A DNA stretch of 64,000 bases. It comes from Myxococcus guangdongensis. GTDB taxonomy: Bacteria; Myxococcota; Myxococcia; Myxococcales; Myxococcaceae. How positions within the stretch are numbered: the first letter of the stretch is position 1; the number at the start of each line of letters is the position of its first letter. Made by a program: the position numbers and the translations under genes. Shown here piece by piece: positions 7,330 through 15,213 of this stretch. The stretch covers positions 496,001 to 560,000 of the forward strand of contig NZ_JAJVKW010000001.1 of assembly GCF_024198255.1 (NCBI RefSeq), read 5' to 3'. The notes under the pieces are model-generated. The model was not told where the DNA came from. It saw only the letters and a program-made list of their open reading frames with translations, and ran no database searches.

Positions 7330-9255
7330 TCAGCCCCCCAGCTCGGCGGAGGACTGGGCCATCAGCGACATGATGCGAGCGCGAGTGGAGGATTGCTGGC
7401 CCGGGCGCAGCGCGAGCGCCTGGAGCATCTGGAGGACCGGCGCGCCGCCGCCGTCGATGCGATGGGTGATGAGGTTGAGCAGCGTGGCCTCCACCCCGGA
7501 GACCATCCCCCCCGAAACGACCCAGGTGCGCAGTCGCTCCAGGTCCGCCCCGTCCAGCGTGCGCGCGTCGAGCGCGTCCAGCAGCGCCGCCTGCACCAGT
7601 CGCTCCGGCTCCTGGACCAGCGAGTCGAGCAGCATGCGCGTGGCAATCTCCTGCGGCACGGCGCGCAGGGACTCGGCCGCCGCGGCGCGCACCTCGGTGG
7701 AGTCGTCGCGCAGGTAGGGCTGCGCCTGGTCCAGCACGGCCTCCTGTCGCGTGTTGCCCAGCGCGCGCAGCGCGTGCATGCGGTCCTGGGGGTCCTTCGC
7801 GTCGCGCAGCGAGTCCTGGAGCGGGCGCAGGTACGTCGCCACGTTGGGGTCCCCAGGCGGGAGCTTCGACACCACGCCGCCCAGCGCGTACTCGGACGCG
7901 CGCCGGGTGGCCACGTCGTTGCCCACTCGGGCCTGCTCGCGCAGCGTGGTCAGCATCCGGGCCGTCTCCGGCTCGGGCGTCTCGAGGAAGCCCGCGCGCT
8001 GCAGCATCAGCCCATAGGACGTCTCGTGCTCGCGCGCCACGGGGGCCTGGAGCAGCTCGCGCATCAGCGCCTGGGCCTGCGCATGCCCCGTGCCCGCGAG
8101 CACGTCCATGGTGAGCTCGCGCAGCCCCGGATTCACGCCCGGGCGCAGGAAGGACGCGGCGAGCTCCCGCGTCCTGCCGGGCTCCAGCTTGAGCGCGGCG
8201 ATGGCCCGCCGCACGAAGCGGTCCAGCTCCGGGATGGACTCGGGGCGCGTGGCCGAGGCGAGCACGCGGAGGACCTCGTCCACCGTCATGCCATCCGCCT
8301 GGCTGCGCAGGAGCGCCGTCTCCTTGTCGCCCTCGAAGACGATCTGCTCGGGCTTGCGGACGAGGGGCTTGTCCTCGTTCGTCGCCAGCAGCGGCGCCAT
8401 GCTCCGCGCGGAGAACGTCACGCGCAGGCGCATCCGGCGCGACATCAGCGGGGCGCCATCCGTCCGCGTCGCGTCCAGCACCTCGTCGTGGGACACCCCG
8501 GCCATCCGGCCGTCCGGCGTGCGCTCGAAGCGGGTGAGCGAGCGCAGCTCCTGCTGGAACGGCCGTCCCTTCCCCGCGGCGTTCAGCGCCACGTAGCGCG
8601 TGCGCCGCCGCGTCAGGACGGAGTCCCCGTCGAACTGGAAGCGGGCCTGGACCTCGCCCGTCTGGTTGGACTCGACGACGTCCCACTCGGCCGCGTCGCG
8701 CAGCGTGGTGGGGAACAGCTCCGCGGCGAGCGTCTGCGCGAGCTGACGGAACATGGCGGGCTCCGACTCCGAGAAGCGCACCGCCAGGAGCGCGCCCTTC
8801 GCGTCCAGCTCCACCCAGGCGGACGCGGACTCGGGCAGCTGCGCCACCACGGAGGCCGCGTCGGGGAAGAGCTGCTGGCCCGAGAGCACCGCGTCGTGTC
8901 GCTCCAGGGACTTCAGCGACAACCGCACCCGCGTGCCGTCCGGACGGACCTCGAGCGCGCGCAGGGCCAGCGAGCCCTCCAGGTGCAGCGTGCCCTCCAC
9001 CGCGCCGGCGGAGGCCGAGCCCCCCGGCACGGGCATCGGGAGCTCCACGCGCTGCAGGTCATCCCAGGCGAACCGATAGACGCGCTCCTCGCCCGGCGTC
9101 CACTGGAACAGGGGCAGGCGGGAGTCGCTCACGACGACCGGGGTCCCCTCGCCCGCGACGACGGTGGGGCGCGTGAAGTACCAGGCGGACAGCGAGCCGG
9201 TGAGCAGCAGGGTGGACAGCACGGCCGTACGGACGGCGAGCCTCGGGCGACGCAT
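7330..9255 (-). CDS. Membrane-anchored/exported HEAT-repeat protein with vitellogenin-N-like front
   Basis: A 641-aa protein. Residues 11-30 are a hydrophobic signal or anchor (AVLSTLLLTGSLSAWYF). The mature N-terminus reads FQWTPGEERVYRF, followed by about 250 residues of alternating beta strands. The remaining 350 residues are helical HEAT-like repeats (for example LRALGNTRQEAVLDQAQPYL, then RDDSTEVRAAAAESLRAVP). A GxEYxYRY-type opening, then a beta barrel, then a helical superhelix is the layout of the vitellogenin/apolipoprotein N-terminal lipid-transfer module. Homology is a judgement from layout and needs a profile search. The start at 9255 has GAGG at good spacing. Its cluster neighbours are all exported. 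Confidence 0.72.
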   Translation of the reverse strand: MRRPRLAVRTAVLSTLLLTGSLSAWYFTRPTVVAGEGTPVVVSDSRLPLFQWTPGEERVYRFAWDDLQRVELPMPVPGGSASAGAVEGTLHLEGSLALRALEVRPDGTRVRLSLKSLERHDAVLSGQQLFPDAASVVAQLPESASAWVELDAKGALLAVRFSESEPAMFRQLAQTLAAELFPTTLRDAAEWDVVESNQTGEVQARFQFDGDSVLTRRRTRYVALNAAGKGRPFQQELRSLTRFERTPDGRMAGVSHDEVLDATRTDGAPLMSRRMRLRVTFSARSMAPLLATNEDKPLVRKPEQIVFEGDKETALLRSQADGMTVDEVLRVLASATRPESIPELDRFVRRAIAALKLEPGRTRELAASFLRPGVNPGLRELTMDVLAGTGHAQAQALMRELLQAPVAREHETSYGLMLQRAGFLETPEPETARMLTTLREQARVGNDVATRRASEYALGGVVSKLPPGDPNVATYLRPLQDSLRDAKDPQDRMHALRALGNTRQEAVLDQAQPYLRDDSTEVRAAAAESLRAVPQEIATRMLLDSLVQEPERLVQAALLDALDARTLDGADLERLRTWVVSGGMVSGVEATLLNLITHRIDGGGAPVLQMLQALALRPGQQSSTRARIMSLMAQSSAELGG

Positions 9256-9366
9256 GAAGGACCTCGGAAGGAATGGACTGGGGTGGGACGCCATGGCGAG
9301 GGAAGGCCATGGCATCCCTGGAGGACCGCCCCGACGCGTGAGCGCCGGAGCGGCCCCACCGTGTGA

Positions 9367-11565
9367 CTAGAAGATGCGCGCCAGCGGCACCGTCTTGGTC
9401 TCGGTGTAGATGTTGTGCTTCAAGCCGAAGCCGCTCCACGAGAACACGGTGAACTCGGCCTTCAGGTCGAACAGCTGCGCGAAGAGCGAGATGCGCCCGT
9501 CGAGGAAGCGCGTCTCGATGTCCAGCTTCGAGGTGAGGCGCAGGAACAGCGTGTTCGGGTCCGTCGGGTGCGAGGGCGAGCTCAGGTAGATGCCGATGTC
9601 CGTCTCCAGCGGGAGGTTGGCGCGGGTGAGCACCACCGTGCCGCGCACGGCAATCTGAACCTTGGGCAGACCGATGCCCACCGACGCGAAGCCATTGACG
9701 GAGAGGTACGGCGTGAGGATGCCGAACAGGTCCACGCCCAGCAGGTCCGCCGCGCAGTCCCGGGTGATGGCGCCGCCGATGTCGAACTTGACGCCCGTCT
9801 CCGCGGACACGCCCGCCGTCAGCGTGACGGGGATGTACCAGACCATGAACGTGTAGGACGTCTGGGCCTCGTCGAACGCGTACACGGGCTTCGTCTGCGC
9901 GAAGGTGACGCGCAGCGGGTAGGTCTGGTCGTGGGTGTAGACGGACTGACCCAGGAAGCGGGCCCCCACGGTGAGCCGGATGCCGTTGGCCGCGGTGCCC
10001 GCGGAGCCGTCGATGTGGATGACCTCCTGGCGCGTGGGGCTGAAGAGGTTCGCGTACGCGTTGAACTCGCCGTAGATGCGCGCGTTGTACTCGCACCACG
10101 GGCCCGTCAGGCCGAAGCCCTTCGCCTGCATGCGCGCGCTCGACGCACCCGGCGCCGTGACTTCCCAGCCGGCGTTGTAGTCGTAGCCGGCGCCCATGAC
10201 GTTGTCGCCCGTGTAGGCGCTGTCACCGGCCTCGCCGCCATGGCGCACCAGGCCCGTGGACGGGTTGGTGGGCGCCTCCTGCGCCTGGATGTACCGGCCG
10301 TAGTGCAGCACGTACTGGGCCAGCATCGTCGTGTTGAAGGTGTAGTCCTTCTCCTTCAGGGCGGAGATCTTGAGCAGGTGCGCGTTGCGCACGAAGCTCG
10401 TCTCGCTGAAGTCGTTGCCCGTCAGGAACAAGCACGCCTGCAGGTCCGCGGCGCGGCGAGGCCCCATGGCGGCGTCCAGCTCCAGCTTGTAGCGGCGCGG
10501 GCTCCAGTCACAGGACGTCACGTACTTCGAGTCGAGGCAGCCCTGCCCCTCGGCCTGGACCAGGCGCTCCTCGATGGCCTTGTCGAGCGCGTAGAGCCGC
10601 TCGGTGGTGGTGGCGTTCAGCTCCTTCGTGTCGCGGTCCTTCTTCGTGAAGAGCGCGTAGGCCTTCTGCCAGTCGGCGTAGATGCCCGCGCGCTGGGCGA
10701 GCAGCGCGATGAAGCCCTCCTGCTCCTCCTGGCGCACGGTGAGCTCGTCATCCGGGATGTGCGAGAGCTGCTCGGCCATCTCCTGGTGCCACGAGTCCGA
10801 GGCCACCGCCCACTGACGGGCCTCCGGGTTGTTGGCGAGCCGCGCGGCGTCGGTGGTGAACTCGTAGGGCTTGGCGCCCTTCGGGTAGGGGCCGGGCGTG
10901 AAGGCGAAGTACGCGTTCTTCGCCACCCGCGTCTCACCCCAGATGGGGGCCAGCTTCTCGCCATCGCGGCTGTGCAGCGTGCGGTGGGCGATGCCGTCCT
11001 TCTCGTAGGCCGACTGGAAGAGCGCACGGTAGTCGTCGCCGTGCACGCCCGAGAGCCGCTCGAAGCGGCTGTAGTCGTAGTACTTCTCGTCCACGTACTC
11101 CTGGCAGGACGTCACCTGCGTCCCGTTCTTGTCCCACGCCTGCAGCTGCCCCAGGTACGCAAGCTCCGCCTTCGTCAGCTTCTCCAGCTTCTTGCGGTAG
11201 AGGAGCTGCCCCTTGAGCACCTGGCCCGACAGGCCCTGGTCCATGCCGCTCATGCGCGTGGTCCCCAGCGACGCGGGCTGGGTGGCCACCGTCGCCGTCC
11301 CGCTGCCGAACTCGTCCGGCAACAGCACCGTGCGCTTGGGCGCGTTGTTCCAGCGCGCCCTCCACTCCGTCTCGATGGTCTGCTGGCAGTAGGCGTCGTG
11401 GGCGATGCCGCACTTGCTCGAGCGGTAGTCGACGTCCACGCACTGCTGAAGCGACGGTGTCGGGCAATCCGCCGCGAAACTCGCGGGCGCGGAGAGCAAC
11501 GTCACCGACAATCCGGCCCAACGCAGCGGGCTCCCCAACAGACCCACTTTCTTCCCCTGGTTCAT
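9367..11565 (-). CDS. Large secreted beta-rich protein, unknown function
   Basis: A 732-aa protein with a signal peptide (LRWAGLSVTLLSAPASFA-AD) and an early cysteine group (CPTPSLQQC, C, C). Residues of about 70-400 are helical and charged. From about 430 on it is beta-rich with alternating hydrophobics (SVNGFASVGIGLPKVQIAV and later strands), as in lipid-binding or barrel proteins. I do not recognise a named family. The ATG at 11565 is chosen because the signal peptide begins there. It is first in the exported cluster, 111 bp before the HEAT-protein gene and 192 bp after the ECF sigma factor gene. It may be the partner of the vitellogenin-N-like protein; this is inference. Confidence 0.75.
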   Translation of the reverse strand: MNQGKKVGLLGSPLRWAGLSVTLLSAPASFAADCPTPSLQQCVDVDYRSSKCGIAHDAYCQQTIETEWRARWNNAPKRTVLLPDEFGSGTATVATQPASLGTTRMSGMDQGLSGQVLKGQLLYRKKLEKLTKAELAYLGQLQAWDKNGTQVTSCQEYVDEKYYDYSRFERLSGVHGDDYRALFQSAYEKDGIAHRTLHSRDGEKLAPIWGETRVAKNAYFAFTPGPYPKGAKPYEFTTDAARLANNPEARQWAVASDSWHQEMAEQLSHIPDDELTVRQEEQEGFIALLAQRAGIYADWQKAYALFTKKDRDTKELNATTTERLYALDKAIEERLVQAEGQGCLDSKYVTSCDWSPRRYKLELDAAMGPRRAADLQACLFLTGNDFSETSFVRNAHLLKISALKEKDYTFNTTMLAQYVLHYGRYIQAQEAPTNPSTGLVRHGGEAGDSAYTGDNVMGAGYDYNAGWEVTAPGASSARMQAKGFGLTGPWCEYNARIYGEFNAYANLFSPTRQEVIHIDGSAGTAANGIRLTVGARFLGQSVYTHDQTYPLRVTFAQTKPVYAFDEAQTSYTFMVWYIPVTLTAGVSAETGVKFDIGGAITRDCAADLLGVDLFGILTPYLSVNGFASVGIGLPKVQIAVRGTVVLTRANLPLETDIGIYLSSPSHPTDPNTLFLRLTSKLDIETRFLDGRISLFAQLFDLKAEFTVFSWSGFGLKHNIYTETKTVPLARIF

Positions 11566-11757
11566 ATGAAGCTTCGTCCTTGGTGAGGGCCGGCTTCGGG
11601 CGCGGCCCGCCGGACCCCAGAGCACGTGCTGTGCCGCACCGTGTTCCACTCGGGAGCGCGCGACGACGCGCCCTCGACGCGAGGACCCGGGGACAACACG
11701 GCGAACCAGGACGTTGCCTGGGAGGCAACACGCACCAGGACGACGACGTGGGAAGCG

Positions 11758-12315
11758 TCAGTGCCCCACGCCTTCACACAACCAGCCGCGCGCGAAGGCC
11801 CAGTCCCGGCGCACGGTGGCGGGCGCCACGCCCAGCACCGCGGCGGTCTCCTGGATGCCCAGGCCCGCGAAGTAGCGCAGCTCCACGAGGCGGGCCAGCC
11901 GGGGCTTGAACGACTCCAGCGCCACCAGCACCCGCTCCAACCCCAGCACGTCGATGTCGACGCCCACGGGGGACTCCGTCACCTCGTCATGCAGGTACAG
12001 GGGCTCACGCAGCGCGTCCCGACGGCGGGCGTTGCGCACCCGCACCGCCTCCACCAACGCCCGACGCATCGCCTGGGCTCCCACGCCCAGCACATGGCGA
12101 CGTCGCTCCACGTCCGCGGACTCCCCCGCCCAGCGCCCGCAGATGTCGCGAAGCAGCAGCATGGGACGCAGCGTGGCCCGCGAAGCCTCACCACTCATGG
12201 CCGCGTGCGTCATCTCGCGAAGCTCCTGGTACGCCACCCCCTGAAGAGCGTCCCGGGCCTCCGTGCCTTCGTTGCGAGCGCCGTCCAGCAGCGATGTCTT
12301 CTCCGACATGCCCAT
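11758..12315 (-). CDS. ECF-type RNA polymerase sigma factor (sigma-70 ECF-like family)
   Basis: A 185-aa sigma factor. Region 2 is represented by AYQELREMTHAAM and following residues, the layout of the ECF-like group in which a YxELRxLA motif precedes a leucine-rich helix. Region 4 is the C-terminal helix-turn-helix GLGIQETAAVLGVAPATVRR. No anti-sigma gene is adjacent. AGGAGG five bases upstream fixes the ATG at 12315. It reads toward the exported cluster that starts 192 bp downstream, so it is a natural candidate regulator of those genes. Members of this group often pair with Ser/Thr kinases, but none is adjacent here. Confidence 0.82.
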   Translation of the reverse strand: MGMSEKTSLLDGARNEGTEARDALQGVAYQELREMTHAAMSGEASRATLRPMLLLRDICGRWAGESADVERRRHVLGVGAQAMRRALVEAVRVRNARRRDALREPLYLHDEVTESPVGVDIDVLGLERVLVALESFKPRLARLVELRYFAGLGIQETAAVLGVAPATVRRDWAFARGWLCEGVGH

Positions 12316-12660
12316 GGTGTCCTCCTGGGTCTCACATCCCGTCGAGTCGCTTCGCCACGCCTGCTCAGCCTGTCGAACGAAATCCCCCGCAAATCTTGAG
12401 AACAAAGAATTGTTTTCGTGAATACCGACAATTCACTGCCCGCGGGGATGACCAACCTGCACTCAGCGATATTCGCGCGCAACGCGGGAGCGCCTACTTT
12501 CCTGGCTATTCCTTTTTATCCACATTCCCAAAGGCGACTGGAGCACGTCCCCGCGAGGAAGCGTTCGGGGTCCCTCGCATGGGGGGTGGCCACGCCTCGG
12601 CTTCCCGCGACGCCCTGGAGGGCCACCAGTCCCGAGGTCCTGGGTCTGCCCGGACGCGGG
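12316..12660. other. Intergenic region with an A+T-rich promoter island
   Basis: No supported gene is seen in these 345 bases. Bases 12388-12432 are markedly A+T-rich for this genome and hold the near-palindrome GAACAAAGAATTGTTTTC (12400-12417). It lies about 85 bp upstream of the sigma factor start and probably marks its promoter or an operator. Open frames here have ordinary GC drift and no initiation signals. Confidence 0.5.
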
Positions 12661-14412
12661 CTACGCGGTGGGTAGCCAGAGAACGAAGCGGGCGCCGCCC
12701 TCGCGAGCCCGTGCGTAGCGCAGCTCCCCACGCATGCTCCGGGCCAGCTGGCGACACAGGGCGAGCCCCAGGCCCACGCCGGGCGCGGACCGGGCAGCGG
12801 CCTGCACGGACTTGGAGAAGGGCTCGAAGAGCTTGCGGGCCGTTGCCGGGTCCACGCCCGGGCCGTGGTCCCTCACCACCAACCCCGCCCGGCGGCCCCG
12901 CACCTCCAGCACCAGGTGCAGGCGGGTATCGGCGGCGCCGGCGGCGTACTTGGATGCGTTGTCGACGAGGTTGAAGAGGATCTGCTCCACCGCCGACGGG
13001 TCCGTCATCACGGTGACGTCCGGGGGCACATCCACGCTCAGCACCAGCCCCGCCTGGAGCGCGCGCTCGGCCAGCCGGGGCTCCATCCGAGACACGAGCG
13101 CGTCCACCGCCACCGGCTCCAGCCGGGCTGGCGCGCGTCCGCGCTCGATGCGGGCATAGGCGAGCACGTTCTCCACCAGGTGGCTGAGCCGCTCCGCCTC
13201 GCGGTGGAGGATGTCGAAGTATTCCTGTCGCCGCGCGGCGTCCGGGACCATGCCCGCCGACAACATCTCCGTGTACATGCGGAACGTCGTCAGCGGCGTG
13301 CGCAGCTCGTGCGTCACCGCCGACACGAAGGCGCCCCGGCGCTCGCTCAGCGCCATCACCCCCACCAACAGGGCCACCACCGCCACGCCCGCGAGCACCA
13401 CGCCGCTCCAGGCCACCGTGAGGACCAGCGGCAGGGACGACAGCGCCCCCGAGGAGCCCTCTTCTCCTGATGGGGAACCCGGCACCAGCCGCACCGGCAG
13501 GGCCGCCAGGAGCCTCCCCTCCCCCGTCGCCGTGACGTCGCCCCTTGCGGGCTCCAGCGTCGCGCCCGGAAGCAGGTCCTCCACACGGCCCTGGAGCCAG
13601 CGACTCAACCCGGGCCAGTCCAACCAGCAGCCCTGGAGGACCTCCTGGCCGTCCACCTGGACGAGCCGCCCCAGCAGGAGCGCGTCGCCCACCCAGAGCG
13701 CCCGCATCTCCGCGCGGGGGCTCGCTCGGGCCGAAGATGGCTCCTGGGCCTGGTAGGCCACGACATTCTGGTTCGCGGCCTGGCGCGCGCTGCGCGAGCG
13801 GGCATCGAACTCACTGGCGTTCTTGAGCTCCTGGAACGAGTTCGACAGCTTGCTCAGGCTCCGCGACGACGGGCTTCCCCTCGAGGCCGGCGCCTCCCTT
13901 GCCGCCAGCGCCTCGCGCAGCCGGAGGCCACCGAGTTGCCGCGACACGTGCTCGAGGCGCGTCCGCAACACCTCGTCCTTCACGGGTGAAGCAGCCACGC
14001 CGAGCGAGGCCCGCAGCGACGCGTCGATGACCTGCGGAGAGGAGACCTTCCCGGCGGCGTCCACCTGGAAGTGGAGCAGGACATGCTCGGGCGGCCCCGC
14101 GAGCAACGGGGACGCAAGCCACGCCTGGCCCTCGGGCAACGGGGCGTTGCGCGCGTCCAGCACGCCGGGCACGGGAGCGACGGCCGCGTACGCCTCCGCC
14201 GGCACCGCGCTCTCCCGAGCCACCAGCGGCAACAGCTCCGAGTCCAACCGCCACAGCGCCAGCCGCACGTTCTCCTCGCGCGCCGCGCTCATGCGGGCCT
14301 GGCGGTCCGCGCGGTCCAGGCGCAGGGCGAAGACGGACAGCCACACCACGCCGGCCAGGGCCAGCGCCAGACAGGCGCTCACCGCGAGCCAGACACGCCA
14401 GGAGCGAATCAT
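12661..14412 (-). CDS. Membrane sensor histidine kinase
   Basis: A 583-aa kinase. Transmembrane segment 1 spans residues 7-29. A periplasmic sensor region of about 300 residues has no recognised fold. Transmembrane segment 2 is at about 327-355, followed by HisKA with phospho-acceptor His368 in VSAVTHELRTPL. The HATPase_c domain has intact boxes: N box NLVDNASKYA, G1 DHGPGVDP and G2 GVGLGLALC. Its partner is the OmpR-type regulator directly upstream. The ATG at 14412 overlaps the stop of a 30-codon mini-ORF created by an 89-bp tandem duplication, so translation is probably coupled through that mini-ORF. The signal sensed is unknown; a secreted VWA protein begins the operon. Confidence 0.9.
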   Translation of the reverse strand: MIRSWRVWLAVSACLALALAGVVWLSVFALRLDRADRQARMSAAREENVRLALWRLDSELLPLVARESAVPAEAYAAVAPVPGVLDARNAPLPEGQAWLASPLLAGPPEHVLLHFQVDAAGKVSSPQVIDASLRASLGVAASPVKDEVLRTRLEHVSRQLGGLRLREALAAREAPASRGSPSSRSLSKLSNSFQELKNASEFDARSRSARQAANQNVVAYQAQEPSSARASPRAEMRALWVGDALLLGRLVQVDGQEVLQGCWLDWPGLSRWLQGRVEDLLPGATLEPARGDVTATGEGRLLAALPVRLVPGSPSGEEGSSGALSSLPLVLTVAWSGVVLAGVAVVALLVGVMALSERRGAFVSAVTHELRTPLTTFRMYTEMLSAGMVPDAARRQEYFDILHREAERLSHLVENVLAYARIERGRAPARLEPVAVDALVSRMEPRLAERALQAGLVLSVDVPPDVTVMTDPSAVEQILFNLVDNASKYAAGAADTRLHLVLEVRGRRAGLVVRDHGPGVDPATARKLFEPFSKSVQAAARSAPGVGLGLALCRQLARSMRGELRYARAREGGARFVLWLPTA

Positions 14413-14558
14413 CGGGCGCCGCCCGACTGGGAGGGCATGGAGCCCTTGCCGTGCACCGTCCAGTCGCGCACCGCGAGCCAGGCGCGCCAGGGGCGAATCA
14501 TCGGGCGCCACCCGACTGGGAGAACATGTAGCCCTTCCCGCGCACCGTGAGGATGACG
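14381..14558. repeat. 89-bp imperfect tandem duplication at the regulator/kinase junction
   Basis: Bases 14381-14469 and 14470-14558 are two diverged copies of one 89-bp unit, both beginning ACCGCGAGCC on the plus strand. Each contains the end of a regulator reading frame, an ATGA stop/start overlap and the first codons of the kinase. The outer copy supplies the real end of the response regulator and the inner copy the real start of the kinase. The copies differ at scattered bases, so the event is not recent. Confidence 0.88.
14409..14501 (-). CDS. 30-codon chained mini-ORF between regulator and kinase
   Basis: This is a small reading frame made by the duplication. It starts at the ATG within the ATGA that ends the response regulator, and it stops at the TGA within the ATGA that begins the kinase. 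Its first 11 residues (MIRPWRAWLAV) copy the kinase N-terminus, and its last residues (KGSMPSQSGGAR) copy the regulator C-terminus. The repeat length of 89 is one less than a multiple of 3, which is what keeps both ATGA couplings. It could act only as a ribosome relay; no function for the peptide is implied. Translation is not proven. Confidence 0.45.
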   Translation of the reverse strand: MIRPWRAWLAVRDWTVHGKGSMPSQSGGAR

Positions 14559-15205
14559 CGGGGCTCGGCGGAGTCGTCGCGCAGCTTCTCGCGCAGGCGC
14601 GCCATCGTCATGTCCACGGTGCGCGTCTGCAGGCCACGCGCGGGCAGATGCCACACGCGCTCGAGCAACTCCTCGCGGGAGATGGCCCGACCCGGGTTCT
14701 CCCCGAGGTAGCGCAGCGCGTCCGCCTCGCGCTCCGACAGGTCCATCCGCGTGCCGTCATCGAAGCTCAGTTCGCGGCGCTCCACCACGAAGTGCCCGCC
14801 GGGGAAGTCCACGCGGGAGGCCCCCACGGGGCGCTCGGCCGAGCGTCGAAGCACCGCGCCCACCCGGGCCAGCAGCTCACGCACCGAGAAGGGCTTCACC
14901 ACGTAGTCGTCCGCGCCGAGCTTCAAGCCCTTCACCCGGTCCTCCTCCTGGCCCCGGGCGGTGAGGATGATGACGGGCAGCGTGGGCCGGCTCTTGCGCA
15001 CCGCCGCCAGCAAATCCAACCCGTCACCATCCGGGAGGACCAGGTCCAGCAGCACCAGGTCCACCGGCGTGCGCTCAGCCACGCGCTGGCCCTCTTCCCG
15101 CACGCCCGCCTCGAGGACCTCGTAGCCCTCGAAGCGAAGCGCATCCACGATTCCGCGCCGGATGGCGGGATCATCCTCGACGACGAGCACTCGGCGCGCG
15201 GCCAT
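14498..15205 (-). CDS. OmpR/PhoB-family response regulator
   Basis: A 235-aa regulator. The receiver domain has the acidic pair Asp11/Asp12, the phospho-acceptor Asp54 in VLLDLVLPDGDG, Thr in IILTARG and Lys in YVVKPFS. The C-terminal winged-helix domain has LSEREADALRYL, the RTVDMTMARLREKL recognition helix and VRGKGYMF. The ATG at 15205 begins nine bases after the VWA gene stop. Its stop overlaps the mini-ORF start by ATGA. Two direct TGTAACCG repeats 11 bp apart lie upstream of the operon, which suits binding by this class and suggests autoregulation. Confidence 0.93.
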   Translation of the reverse strand: MAARRVLVVEDDPAIRRGIVDALRFEGYEVLEAGVREEGQRVAERTPVDLVLLDLVLPDGDGLDLLAAVRKSRPTLPVIILTARGQEEDRVKGLKLGADDYVVKPFSVRELLARVGAVLRRSAERPVGASRVDFPGGHFVVERRELSFDDGTRMDLSEREADALRYLGENPGRAISREELLERVWHLPARGLQTRTVDMTMARLREKLRDDSAEPRVILTVRGKGYMFSQSGGAR

Positions 15206-15213
15206 GACGCATC

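Noticed and set aside
9415-11586. 723-codon plus-strand open frame
   Set aside because: Antisense to the 732-aa secreted protein, of Arg/Val/His-rich shadow composition, with no motif or start signal.
12418-12675. 85-codon frame in the sigma factor/kinase spacer
   Set aside because: No motif, no ribosome site, and it runs into the kinase gene antisense.
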